Shown here piece by piece: positions 25,523 through 36,619 of a stretch of 64,000 bases of DNA. Origin of the DNA: Elysia chlorotica (lineage: Eukaryota; Mollusca; Gastropoda; Plakobranchidae); contig RQTK01000231.1 of the NCBI GenBank assembly GCA_003991915.1, positions 141,601 through 205,600 of the forward strand. Direction: 5' to 3'. Positions within the stretch are counted from its first letter, which is position 1. Every line of letters begins with the position of its first letter. A model generated the notes under the pieces. That model saw nothing but the letters and a program-made list of their open reading frames with translations, made no database searches and had not been told where the DNA came from. Position numbers and translations under genes: made by a program.

Positions 25523-26145
25523 CAACAAAAACGTTTATTGTTAGATGTGCACTGACTTCCGAGCGGAAAATTCTGATTTTAATTAATACTTTTAAAAGTT
25601 TTATATTTTGACAATTTTAGTGTTAATATTTACGTAATTTCCTATTGGCGATCGCCGGCCTTGAAGAAAAGAAAACTACATTGAGTACTTTATTGAGGCT
25701 ATCTTGTAACAGTCTTGGTTCGTAATATTATTTATTCTCTCTACCATTGCTCCATACTAATCTTTCTTTCGCCACCTTCAAACTACCTAGTGTATATTTT
25801 TACTCTAAGTCGGCAGCCTTTCACTCCTTGAGAAAACCTGTGCACTTCTGTCTTTTGTAATTTAGCCATAATTTTTTTAAATTGTAGTAATCCTAAGTGT
25901 GTGTAAATTGTAAAATGATTTTTTAATGCGTTTTACTTTTTGTTCAGAAATATCAAAGCAGTTTCTTTGTTTAACGTCTCCTAAGTCTCAAGGAATTTCC
26001 ACACGGTGACAGATTGACAACTAAAAAACGCTGTTTTTATTATTGCAAACAGATACACAAAAGAGAGGAGGGAGAAAGGAAAGAGTGCAGAGTAGGTTAC
26101 AAACGATCCTATAGGGATATGGTGAAAAAATAGAAACAAGCGGGA
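25523..26145. other. Non-coding stretch
   Basis: No gene recognised. Confidence 0.5.
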
Positions 26146-26149
26146 GGGG

Positions 26150-26242
26150 GTGGAAGGTTAGCTAGGATGCGAACCGCGGATCTGACGCGTTCAGTTCAAT
26201 TCAGAGCACCTACAAGGTCGAGCTACCGAATTACATCCCTTA
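26150..26242 (-). mobile_element. tRNA-like SINE head
   Basis: On -: ATTCGGTAGCTCGACC (A-box-like), then GCGGTTCGCATCC (B-box). No body attached. Confidence 0.55.
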
Positions 26243-26484
26243 ATTAAGTTGTTTACTGACTATTATTTACTAAAGATTTTGTTGTGTCTGACAGAGTATG
26301 TTAAATCTTTGACTTTCATATTCAAACATTTATCCATTCATCAGTTTACCTAGACACTACCTTAGTAAACTGATCATGACTTCCTCTTACTTTTTTTCTT
26401 TCCTTACATGCATTATTTCCTTAATCTTTCTTCTTGAAAATACTCCTATGCTAAAGGTACCTCTCTTATAGTTGTTTACTCTTT

Positions 26485-26486
26485 CG

Positions 26487-26579
<93 letters not shown>

Positions 26580-26625
26580 TCTCTCTCTCTCTTTCTCTCC
26601 CTCTCTTTCTCTCCCTCTCTCTAAC
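26485..26625. repeat. (CTGT)n(CT)n microsatellite
   Basis: Seven CTGT units followed by over 30 CT units and an imperfect tail. Confidence 0.95.
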
Positions 26626-26904
26626 TTTCTTGCTCTTTTTGATGTTTTTTCATTATTTGTGTCAATTCTCGTATATTACTGCCTGCTTTAATCGTTTAAT
26701 TTTTATTTGCTTTTTTATCTCCCTCCATCTCTTATTATTTCTACCTTTAACTTAATTAACGCCATATCTATCTCGATCAATATACTCTGCTCTCTCTCTA
26801 TTTCTCACTCTATTTACTTATCTATCTACTTATCCATCTGTCTACTTAGTTATCTATCTAATTATTTATCCATATAATTATGTCTCTCGATCTTACATTT
26901 AAAA

Positions 26905-27040
26905 AAGATTAGCGGTGGCCAGGAAGCGCAGTCGATAGAGAGCGCTGCTGCTAAACATGAGTGCCGGGGTCGAATCTCCATCAGATCACAGTGTCCCATA
27001 CTTCTTAGTTCAGTATAAGTGTAATATGCCAGCTTGACAC
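26905..27040 (+). mobile_element. SINE head, second head type
   Basis: GCGCAGTCGATAGAGAGCGC and GGGGTCGAATCTCCATCAGA. The related head at 28095-28180 shows the same CTAAACATGAGTG / CTAAGCATGAGTG block, so this is a second head variant. Confidence 0.65.
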
Positions 27041-27094
27041 ACCCCACCCCTATGTCTTAGTCTGTCTAATTGTATGTATGTCTGCATATCTCTC

Positions 27095-27262
<168 letters not shown>

Positions 27263-27269
27263 CCCTCTC

Positions 27270-27460
27270 TTGGGAAGCGGGGTGAACCTACTTGGGTCGG
27301 TGTCAGTTTAATGTAAATGACTGAAACACGAGTCATAGTATCCCCGCCATGTCTCGATTTTGGCACCAACTAAAATTGTCAGACGTCAGTCTTGGGACCC
27401 GTCCACAAAAAAGTGTGATAATGGAGTTAAAGGAACTCAACTACTATTCTTTCTCCGTGA
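27270..27460 (+). mobile_element. SINE body
   Basis: CTTGGGTCGGTGTCAGTTTA, GACTGAAACACGAGTCATAG, ATCCCCGCCATGTCTCG, AAAATTGTCAGACGTCAGTC, CCCGTCCACAA. The head may be the one at 26905, split from it by CT expansion. Confidence 0.8.
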
Positions 27461-27463
27461 GTT

Positions 27464-27640
<177 letters not shown>

Positions 27641-28094
27641 TTTTAAAAACATTTCAATCAATAAAAGTAACAAAAAGAACACTCACATACGCAAACACAC
27701 TCACAACCAAAAATAATTACACTTTCTTAACTTCGCACTGACCAAATCCGGTGCGGGGGATTATGGGATGCCCTCTGTCAGTCTCGTGCAGTCTCTTACA
27801 GCGCCGCGTAATCTCAATCTCTTTTTCCCTCTCTCTCTTTCTCTCTCTTGCTCTCACCCGCTCGCTTTCTCTTTTGATGTTTTTCATTCTTTGTGTCAGT
27901 TCATGTATATCAATATCTGCTTCAGTCCTTTTACTTTGTTAATTTTTCTTCTCCCTTTATCTCTCTTAATATCTACCGATCAACGCACTTATCACCATTC
28001 TATCTCCATCTATCAACGCATTCCCCTCTCTCTCTATTTCTCCCTCTATTTATCTATCCATTTATCTACCCATCTCACTATCTCTCTCATCCCT

Positions 28095-28285
28095 CCATTA
28101 GAAAAGATTGGCGGTTCTGAGGTAACGCGGTCCATACAGAGCCACTGCTTCTAAGCATGAGTGGCTGGTTCGAATCCCCACCAGATCGCATTGTCAACTA
28201 CTGATTGATGTGAATAACTGAAACAGGAGTCATGGTATCTCCTGTTTCGAGCGTGGCAGCATGAAACCAACTAAACTACTCTCTC
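28095..28285 (+). mobile_element. tRNA-derived SINE
   Basis: GGTAACGCGGTCCATACAGAG, GGCTGGTTCGAATCCCCACC (B-box), then AACTGAAACAGGAGTCATGG and a truncated tail. Confidence 0.8.
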
Positions 28286-28427
28286 TTTTTCTCTCTCTCT
28301 TCCTCTCTCTCTATATCTGTCTATTTATCTATTTAAATCTGTATACCTAACAATCCATCCATCTTTCTTTCTATTTATCTATGTACATACACACATACAT
28401 ATATATATATATATGTATGTATGTATG

Positions 28428-28460
<33 letters not shown>

Positions 28461-28500
28461 ATATATCTATGTACCTATCTATCTATCTATCTATATAATT
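28286..28500. repeat. CT, CTAT and TATG simple repeats
   Basis: Mixed tetranucleotide arrays, TATATG then TATC units. Confidence 0.9.
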
Positions 28501-28519
28501 ATATTCAATCTATAAAATG

Positions 28520-29138
28520 TATATACTCGGATTTTGATGAGATTAAGGGAGAGGATCAACGACGATAGACTAGATGACAGACTCTAAAGCGCAAGAGTTA
28601 CTGAAAGGCTGTATGGAGATTCTGAACTAATTTCGAGTTGTGTAACTAAGAAGATATTAAAACTCTTGCAGCTTATACCAGTGTTCTCAAAAAGTATGGA
28701 TAATTTTATGTTGTGCATGGATATAGAATCTATAATGTTTACTTGCGTTTTGGAAACCATTGACTTACCGGATCTTCGTTTGGGCTTGACTCGCTTCCAC
28801 AAGTGTCATGGCATCAGTCATAACACTTAGCTGTTTAATCATCTCTCATTGCATCCCTGTCTGGCATTACGATCTGTGTCTAGAGACACGTTTTAATCAC
28901 AATGCGACTTTGACCATTCAAGAAAGCATTATGAATGACGGTTTTGTGAACTTTGTGTTATAGTCAGGATTAAATTGAGATTTGATTTTTTTAAACAGAT
29001 GATGTGAAGTGTAGCGACTTCACTGTAATTTTGAAAGACAGCAAGATGTACTCTTCAATATTGTTAAGTTTATGTTTGTTTTACTTTGTTGTTTTGTTTT
29101 TGTTTTGTTTGTTGTTGTTTTTTTTGTTGTTTTTTTTT
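28520..29138. repeat. Duplicated block, copy 1
   Basis: Aligns along its length with 29683-30250, up to the GT-rich run at its end. The first 200 bp are clearly more diverged between copies than the rest. The copy is cut by the assembly gap. Confidence 0.9.
28769..28821 (-). other. Possible short coding exon (- strand), copy 1
   Basis: ATG, 17 codons (MTDAMTLVEASQAQTKI) and then a consensus donor, CCG/GTAAGT. The same structure is kept at 29895-29947. Product and downstream exons unknown. Confidence 0.25.
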
Positions 29139-29566
29139 NNNNNNNNNNNNNNNNNNNNNNNNNNNNNNNNNNNNNNNNNNNNNNNNNNNNNNNNNNNNNN
29201 NNNNNNNNNNNNNNNNNNNNNNNNNNNNNNNNNNNNNNNNNNNNNNNNNNNNNNNNNNNNNNNNNNNNNNNNNNNNNNNNNNNNNNNNNNNNNNNNNNNN
29301 NNNNNNNNNNNNNNNNNNNNNNNNNNNNNNNNNNNNNNNNNNNNNNNNNNNNNNNNNNNNNNNNNNNNNNNNNNNNNNNNNNNNNNNNNNNNNNNNNNNN
29401 NNNNNNNNNNNNNNNNNNNNNNNNNNNNNNNNNNNNNNNNNNNNNNNNNNNNNNNNNNNNNNNNNNNNNNNNNNNNNNNNNNNNNNNNNNNNNNNNNNNN
29501 NNNNNNNNNNNNNNNNNNNNNNNNNNNNNNNNNNNNNNNNNNNNNNNNNNNNNNNNNNNNNNNNNN
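29139..29566. other. Assembly gap
   Basis: 428 N between a GT-rich run and a poly-C/CT tract. Confidence 1.
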
Positions 29567-29582
29567 GCCCTACCTTAGGCGG

Positions 29583-29638
29583 ACCCCCCCCCCCTTTCAA
29601 TCTCTCTCTCTCTGTTTGCCTTCCTTTCTCCCTCTCTC

Positions 29639-29681
<43 letters not shown>

Positions 29682-29682
29682 T
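29583..29682. repeat. Poly-C and (CT)n tract
   Basis: CT-rich simple sequence at the gap edge. Confidence 0.9.
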
Positions 29683-30250
29683 TGATGAGATTGAGGGAGA
29701 GGAACAACGACGATAGACAGGCTCTAAAGCGCAATAATCAATGAAGGGTTTTATGGAGATTTTGAACTAATTAAATATCGAATTGTGTAAGATCGAGATG
29801 CTAAAACCCTTGTGGCTAGTGTTCTGAAAAAGTATGGGTTATGCTGTGCATGAATATATGACTTTAAATTGCGTTTTGGCAACATTTGACTTACCGGATC
29901 TTCGGCTGGGCTTGACTAGCTTCCACAAGTGTCATGGCATCAGTCATACTGAACTTTAATCATCTCTCGTTGCAGCCCTGTCTTAAATATAAACTTCTGG
30001 CACTACGGTCTGTGTCTGGAGACACGTTTTAATCACATTGCGACTTTGACCATTCAAGAAAGCATTATAAATGACATTTTTGGTTACTCAGTGTGATAGT
30101 CAGAATTAAATTGAGATTTGATTTTTTTAAAGTGATGTGAAGTGTAGCGACTTCACTGTATTTTTGAAAGACAGTAAGATGTACTCTTCAATATTGTTAA
30201 GTTTATGTTTGTTTTATTTTGTTGTTTTGTTTGTTTGTTGTTGTTTTTTG
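29683..30250. repeat. Duplicated block, copy 2
   Basis: Second copy of 28520-29138, same order and orientation. Confidence 0.9.
29895..29947 (-). other. Possible short coding exon (- strand), copy 2
   Basis: Same ATG, same reading frame and same CCG/GTAAGT donor as 28769-28821. Three base differences, one of which changes the product (T to P). Speculative as a gene part. Confidence 0.25.
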
Positions 30251-30387
30251 TTTTTGTTTTTTTGGGGGGTCTTTCTTTTTCTTTCTTTTATTTTCGATGG
30301 TGCAGTCTTTTTTTATTTGGTTTCGGTATTTGCTGTTTAAAGTACAGTTCAGTCGTGACAGTATCTTGAAAAAAATACGTTGATTGG

Positions 30388-30520
30388 GAGGGAGGGAGGT
30401 GGCTCAATGCTAGAGCGCACAATTTGAACTCGGAAGGTCACTGCATTGACTAAAATGGAGCCGCTTTCTTTGCTTTGAGGTCGGTGATACTTTAGCCTAG
30501 TCGCTGACTGTTGGACTTTC
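30388..30520 (+). mobile_element. Degenerate tRNA-like repeat
   Basis: GGTGGCTCAATGCTAGAGCG is A-box-like; the following part is too decayed to place. Confidence 0.35.
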
Positions 30521-30824
30521 TGAATGCCTTCTCCCTAAAACTAAAACAAAAAGAAGTTTAAGATTAAGAGGTTAGAATTCTCCTAAAATATGGGACAATT
30601 CTTTATCGATATATCTTTAACAAGCGACAAAATTAATAACCTGAGTCGCGAATTTTGTGTATTCATGATTGTTATAAAAAAAAAAAAACACCTCGATAGA
30701 TTACTCTGACGTGATACGGCTATGCTCTCTAGATTACTTTAATGAACGGCATGGATATGTAAAAAAAAAGCTTGCGATTTATTCACTAACAATTTTTTTT
30801 TATCAAATACAAACACAAGAAGAG

Positions 30825-30965
30825 GGTACGGTTCAATGGTTGAACCCACGGCTTGTATAGAGAATATGCACGGTTCGAACTCTAATCAAGTCACCTGACT
30901 CGCCGTTGGTTGAGTTGGTGTCAGTATAATGTGACTAACTGAGACTGGGATCCTGGTATCCCCGT
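30825..30965 (+). mobile_element. SINE, 3'-truncated
   Basis: Head with GCACGGTTCGAACTCTAATC and body GAGTTGGTGTCAGTATAATG, GACTAACTGAGAC. It stops after TATCCCCG. Confidence 0.75.
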
Positions 30966-30969
30966 TATA

Positions 30970-31175
30970 TGAACTGATACCCCGGATTGAGGATAAAGCA
31001 TCAAAGCAGGAGGTGCGGGTTCAAGCCCTGCTCTTGCAATCGCTGTTTTCTTACTGGTTGGGTCGGTGTCACTTCAGTTGATCGACCAATTCCTAGGTAC
31101 ATTTCCTTTGAAGTCCCATATAGTCTAGACAGTGTTGGCGTTGGACGTTAAACCAACTCAACTACAACTACAACT
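30970..31175 (+). mobile_element. tRNA-derived SINE
   Basis: GGTGCGGGTTCAAGCCCTGC (B-box), TACTGGTTGGGTCGGTGTCA and tail GTTGGACGTTAAACCAACTC. Internal deletion of part of the body. Confidence 0.85.
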
Positions 31176-31179
31176 TTGG

Positions 31180-32590
31180 AGTCCCTTCGAATCATAATAC
31201 GACTTTCACTTATACCTACAAGGCGTTAAACTATAGAACAGACAGAGCTTCCCTTTTACCGATCATAGATTTTAAGGATAATTTTTATAAGTAAACCTTA
31301 GTGTGTAAATATGTGTCACCATCTAGGTCGCTTATTTACATCCTTTATAAATATCGGGACAGCATCAGATATTTGAACCCAAAAGCTGTTCTCCTGCTTG
31401 TTAGTCAAGAGCACTAAAAACTGCGCCCTCTTTCTCTTCTATATCATATGTTAAATGTCATGGTTTGCATCTCCTAAAAGCATAGAAATGTCAATCATTG
31501 TTCTCTAGTTCCGAGAAATATCAACCCTCACTAGAATTATCAATTTTTTTCCTTAATTGTTCTTTATACTTATTTTCTACTACGACATTAAAATCTGCCT
31601 TAGCGTTGTTGTCTTTCACAAACTGGATATCTATTTAATGTAGTAACCTTTATTTGTATTTTATAGAAATTTGTATGTAAATGTACCTTTTTAATTTGTA
31701 TTTTGCAGTTTGGCATTCACAATTTTTGCAAGTTATAAATCCTCTCTAGTTAGTAATGCTTTCCTTTAATTACCAGAAATGTCAACAATTTTTTTTGTTT
31801 GGCGCGTTGGTTGGTTTGCTTGTTTATTCGTTTGCTTGCTTTATTAATATCCTGAATTAAGACATAACATCAGTCGCATTTTAATATCTTTTTGGTGTTA
31901 TTTTTAAATAATATTTTAACATCGTTGTTGTTGTTTCGTTTCAGTCAACAAAAAATGCTTCGTAGTTTTTAGTTTTTTTTTCAGAAACTATTTTAACAGC
32001 ATTTTAGAATATTTAATAATTATTATATCATGGTGATCTTTCAGTGTCGTTCTTTTTTTTTTTCACATTTACAAATATTCTCTTTCTACAAATAGCAACC
32101 GTAAGAGAACAATGGAATCTAACGTAACATATAATCTATCTGCGTATAATAGAAATGCAACAGTTTTATTAGTTCCGTTATTGTTTTTTATATACATTCT
32201 GATATACAAAATAAAAACGTCGAAAGAGCAATGGAATTTTGTCCGCTCCGCTCGACTCCACAGAGATCTATCTACCAAGACAGGACAAATGAAATCATCC
32301 CATTTGTTCACTTTTTAAACTTTATACAATCTGGTATAAAAACAACCAGACACGGCAAAGGAACAATGAAAGATTCTTCAATCTTCCCCAGAAAGATAGA
32401 TCTATTTAAAGTGCAAGAGGAATGAAACCCAAGACGAGCCTAAGGCGATCATCGTCAGAAAAATCCAAGTTGACAACAGGAACAAAATTGGCCGGTCGGA
32501 AGTTGGCCTTATCTTCTCGAGCAAGAAAATCCTCACCTCAGTTGTGAAATGATCCATCTCCCGTGTAAAACACTGTAAATCTTTTCTTTT
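31180..32590. other. Non-coding AT-rich stretch
   Basis: Short open frames around 32110-32430 have no recognisable product and overlap on both strands. Confidence 0.5.
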
Positions 32591-33415
32591 TTTAGAATTG
32601 CTATAGATCATTTTACACCTGTGGTGACGGAATATGAAAACCCCTTCAAAATGGATTTTACTCTATGAAAAAGGGCGTGTTTCAACTGGCGTTGAGATAA
32701 AGCGTGGCGTTCGGTTCAGGAGATACGGAGTTTGAATACCTGTAGAGACACATTGCTTGATTTATTGAGTTTGTGTCAGTGCATATACAGGGAGACCGAG
32801 GAATTCTTGGGTATTCTTTTTTTTTAATTGCTATAGATCATTTTACACCTGTGGTGACGGAATATGAAAACCCCTTCAAAATGGATTTTACTCTATGAAA
32901 AAGGCGTGTTTCAACTGGCGTTGAGGATAAAGCGTTGGCATTCGGTTCAGGAGATACGGAGTTTGAATCCCTGTAGAGACACATTGCTTGATACTTATTG
33001 AGTTTGTGTCAGTGCATATACAGGGAGACCGAGCAAATCTTGGGTATTCTTTTTTTAGAATAGCTATAGATCATTTTATACCTGTGATGACGGAATATGA
33101 GAACCCCTCCAAAATGGATCTTACTCTATGATATAAGGCGTGGTTCAAATGACATTGAGGATAAAGCGTTCGCATTCGATTCAGCAGATGCGAAGTTCGA
33201 ATTCATGTAGAGACACATTGCTTGATACTTAAATAATATATTGCAATCATGCTCAGTGCGTTTAACAATTTCCATTATCATATATACAAAAGAATAATAA
33301 TCATATATAATGTTGACACAATACAATATTACATTCAAAAGTCACGTATTAGGTTTGGGTCAGTAAAAAATTATACAAGGAGACCAAGCAAAATTTTGGG
33401 TATTTTGCCATGGTA
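32591..33415. repeat. Three tandem copies of a ~230-bp unit
   Basis: Units at about 32594-32824, 32825-33054 and 33055-33415 each start near GCTATAGATCATTTTA and end with GGGAGACCGAG and TTGGGTATT. The third carries about 110 bp of extra sequence near 33230-33345 and is more diverged. Each holds a weak tRNA-like block (GAGGATAAAGCG ... GGAGTTTGAATCCC). Confidence 0.92.
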
Positions 33416-33687
33416 CCCCATTCGCGATACAGCCTTAAGTACTGCTGACCTTGTTTGTTAATTTATTGGTGAGTCTTAAGTTAGCGTTATCCTGTAAAGA
33501 AAAAAATATGAAAATCTCATTCAAATGGTTGTCTTAGCAACGTATAGCATCTTCCTTGGGAACCTTAAAGACGTTTAAACTGGGAGAGAGATTCTAAATT
33601 CTCCTCTTTAAAAAACGGGTCCTAGAATCTACAGCAAACGTCTACTTCGTAAGTATCGTTTACTTTTCCACTCAAACTCTTGAAGGT

Positions 33688-33840
33688 CGATTTGGCTTAG
33701 CTGTAAAAGCGCGCGGTTTCAAATCAGAAGGCTAAACAATCCTACTTCACTGGTGAGAACAATGTTAGAAATTCACTGGTTGAGGCAGAAGTCTTGCTAT
33801 TTCCGCACTGTCTCTATGTGGCATCACACTAAAGATAATA
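33688..33840 (+). mobile_element. Degenerate SINE
   Basis: Head-like GCTTAGCTGTAAAAGCGCGC, then CACTGGTTGAGGCAG and a CGCACTGTCTCTATGTGGCA body. Confidence 0.45.
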
Positions 33841-33855
33841 TTTATTATTATCAAG

Positions 33856-34112
33856 GTAGGTTGGTTGGTTGGTTGGTTGGGTTGGTTTAACGTCCAACAG
33901 CAGCACTATATAGGCTATATTGTGTACGGGCCCCAAGACAGACGTCTGACAATTTTATGTGCAGCCACACACGAGACAGGGCGGGGATACCATGACTCAC
34001 GGTCACATTATACTGACACCGACCCAACCAGTAGGGAAGGCAACAGCCAGGATTCGAACTCGGGACCTTTTGCGTCGGAAGCCGATTATCTACCCCTAGA
34101 CCACTTCCCACC
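33856..34112 (-). mobile_element. Full-length tRNA-derived SINE
   Basis: Tail (GGTTGG)n on +, GTCCAACAGCAGCACTATAT, a complete body with a short deletion at the CTGTCTCAGC site, and the B-box complement GGATTCGAACTCGGG. Flanks are only weakly similar (AAGGTAGG / AAAGTAGG), so no target-site duplication is claimed. Confidence 0.92.
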
Positions 34113-34114
34113 AT

Positions 34115-34445
34115 GAAAGTAGGTAGCCGGTGCCATCCCACGCTCAAGAAAACATTTTTGTTCGATTTCGTCTCCTAGGTGTTGTGTCGGTGTCAGTACC
34201 ATGTATAATGTAATCGGCTGAGCCAAAATAATGTCTTTGTATCTCCGCACTGTGTGTAAAGTAAAATTACGATTAAAATGCACAAACAAGACGTAGCTTA
34301 CGCCTCGTCGTAAAAATAATTATAAGAATAAGAAGGATTACGACAAGACGTAAGCTACGCTATGTGTGTGCATTCTACCCCAGCAATTTAGTCTTTGGAC
34401 CCGTCCTTGATATAGCCCTGACATACCTCAATGCCATTAACTAGG
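34115..34445 (+). mobile_element. Diverged SINE split by a foldback element
   Basis: TTGTGTCGGTGTCAGTACCA, CGGCTGAGCC and CTCCGCACTGTGTG on the left; after a 96-bp insertion, TTTGGACCCGTCCTTGATAT and the tail on the right. Confidence 0.6.
34278..34373. mobile_element. Foldback MITE-like element, copy 1
   Basis: Terminal inverted repeats of about 36 bp (left ATGCACAAACAAGACGTAGC; right its near-complement) surround a ~25-bp AT-rich loop. Core GTAGCTTACG...CGTAAGCTAC. A related copy lies at 35897-36001. Confidence 0.8.
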
Positions 34446-34556
34446 AGGAACTACATGAAAAGGTGGCCACATGCAGATTCTTGTAGACTAAAGAATAATG
34501 TTTGTATGTCTGGAAACCAGTTTTAAGCCATATTGCTTAAAAAATATGTCATTGTG

Positions 34557-34745
<189 letters not shown>

Positions 34746-34927
34746 TCTGTCTGTCTCGATCTCTCATTATCTATCCATGATAGTTGCTTCTTCCACACCT
34801 TTATCCATGCACAGTACCATGCATTGTGAATCTTAGTAATGAATACGTTAACGCTGTGACAACAAAACTAATGTAATTCTAGGCTCAAATGACAAAATGT
34901 TGTTACCTTCCCAAGCAGTGTCGATGC

Positions 34928-35060
34928 TCCTTCAGGACTCCTGATCGAGCAAGTACAACGATGACGAAGATTTACACACCCGGCAGTGGTATTGAATTAC
35001 ATGGCAAGTCGGGTGTCTAAATTAAATTCCCTGTTTGTACTTGCTACCTCAGGAGTCAGG
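34928..35060. repeat. Inverted repeat
   Basis: Arms share GACTCCTGA, AGCAAGTACAA and GATTTA.ACACCCG.C in inverted order, meeting near 34995. About 80% match by eye. A decayed foldback element is likely. Confidence 0.6.
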
Positions 35061-35159
35061 ACTAACCCGGAATATTGTTACGGGGAGTAGAAGAGCTGTT
35101 AAATTTCGGTGTTTAAACTTTGCAGACCAGCGCTGGGCCATTGTGGACGTAATATGCTG

Positions 35160-35699
35160 GGAGGGGGGGTAGTGGGAGGTGGTGGGGTAGAGGGACTTGA
35201 AGAGAGGGAGATAGATAGAGGGTAGAGTTAGAGAGAGAGGGACATATATAGAGGGTAGAGCTAGGGAGAGAGGGAAAGAGAAAGGGACAGAGAGAGGGAA
35301 TGTAGGGAGAGAGAGAAAGAGGCAGAGAGAGGAGCAGGGATAGATAAACACAGAGACAGAGACAGAGAGAGAGAAAGAGAGGGAAGGAGAAAAGGGGAGA
35401 AAGGGAAAGATATAGACAGATAGAGAGAGGGAGGAACAAAGAATGATGGACGGATTTAAATAGTGAGAGGGGGTAGTAGGGAAAGAGAGAGTGTGAGAGA
35501 GAGAGAGAGAGAGAGATTTAGAGAGAGGGGAAAATATTGCGCATATAAGTAAAGAGAGCGAGAGAGACTAAGAAGAGAGAGACTTATAGACTGAGAAAAA
35601 GAGAGGAGGGATTTTAAAAAAATGCAAAGCAAAAAGAGGCGGATAGAGAGAAAGTGAAAGAGGCAAGAAAGAGGTAAAGGGAGAGAGAGACACAGAGAG

Positions 35700-35736
<37 letters not shown>
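35160..35736. repeat. Long polypurine tract with (CA)n
   Basis: About 540 bp that are mostly A/G on +, built from GAGA, GGGA and GACA, and ending in about 17 CA units (35700-35735). Confidence 0.92.
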
Positions 35737-35740
<4 letters not shown>

Positions 35741-35896
35741 AAGAGACGTTGACATGCAGTATGGGGAAAATCCGAAGCGACTGCTCCGTTCTGGTTCTAG
35801 TGTCGAACGATCCCTCGAGAGAGAGAGAGTGAGTGAGACACTTTACAGGCTCTTAAAGTCCTCACAGGCATCTTCTTTACGAGCGTATACACTTCA

Positions 35897-36001
35897 GGCC
35901 GTAAGTACAATATCGCAGTAGCTTACGCCCTGTCGTAAACCTTCTTATTCGCATTGTTATTCTTACGAGTTGTAAGCTACGTCGGCGTTGCAGTTACGGC
36001 C
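35897..36001. mobile_element. Foldback MITE-like element, copy 2
   Basis: Inverted ends GGCCGTAA...TTACGGCC, with inner arms GTAGCTTACG / GTAAGCTAC and a CTTCTTATTCGCATTGTT loop. The core matches 34278-34373. Confidence 0.78.
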
Positions 36002-36274
36002 ATAGATCAATTTCTGAGGCAACCAGGGTGAATCAGGCACAAGTCGCTGATATACGTTTTGAGATAAACCCCACTAAAAGTACCAAAACTCCTCAATGTT
36101 GACCTGTTTTCGGTTTTCAAAAAAAGCTATTAATCTTGTATCTCTTGTTATAGAAATAATAGAGCTATATTATTCTATCAAATTCTTTTAATGCACTGTA
36201 ATAAAACTCAAAATGTCCAAATTCCAACTAATGCTTGACTTACCCAGGTTGCTTCACATTTCAATTTTCTTGGA
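36002..36274. other. Non-coding stretch
   Basis: Nothing recognised. Confidence 0.4.
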
Positions 36275-36425
36275 GAGTAGGCGCGGTGGTCCTGGGGTAG
36301 AACATCAGAACATCGGCTTCCAACGCAAAAGGTCCATGGATCGAGCACTGGCGATTGCGCTCCCTACTGGTTGGGTCCATGTCAGTTTTAAGTGATCGGC
36401 TGAGTAGTCATGGTATCCCCGCTCT
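36275..36425 (+). mobile_element. SINE, 3' part replaced by (CT)n
   Basis: GCGCGGTGGTCCTGGGGTAG, CGCAAAAGGTCC, a B-box variant and CTACTGGTTGGGTCCATGTC. It stops at ATCCCCGCTCT, where the CT array starts. Confidence 0.88.

Positions 36426-36505
<80 letters not shown>
36426..36505. repeat. (CT)n microsatellite
   Basis: C run then about 36 CT units, continuous with the SINE upstream. Confidence 0.95.
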
Positions 36506-36508
<3 letters not shown>

Positions 36509-36618
36509 TCATAAAAAAATTCGATAACACTACTGATACCGTTTGTTTCGTTCTCTTCCTCTGTCGTGTTCATAAAAAAAATTCGATAACACTACTGATA
36601 CCGTTTGTTTCGTTCTTT
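36506..36618. repeat. Direct repeat, two ~65-bp copies
   Basis: AATTCGATAACACTACTGAT with the following TACCGTTTGTTTCGTTC occurs twice, almost identical. Confidence 0.9.
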
Positions 36619-36619
36619 C

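Noticed and set aside
29004-29744. Long frames running through the N gap
   Set aside because: They consist mainly of unknown residues across the assembly gap.
32112-32425. Overlapping + strand frames with a hydrophobic segment
   Set aside because: No homology recognised, overlapping frames on both strands and AT-rich composition like the surroundings.
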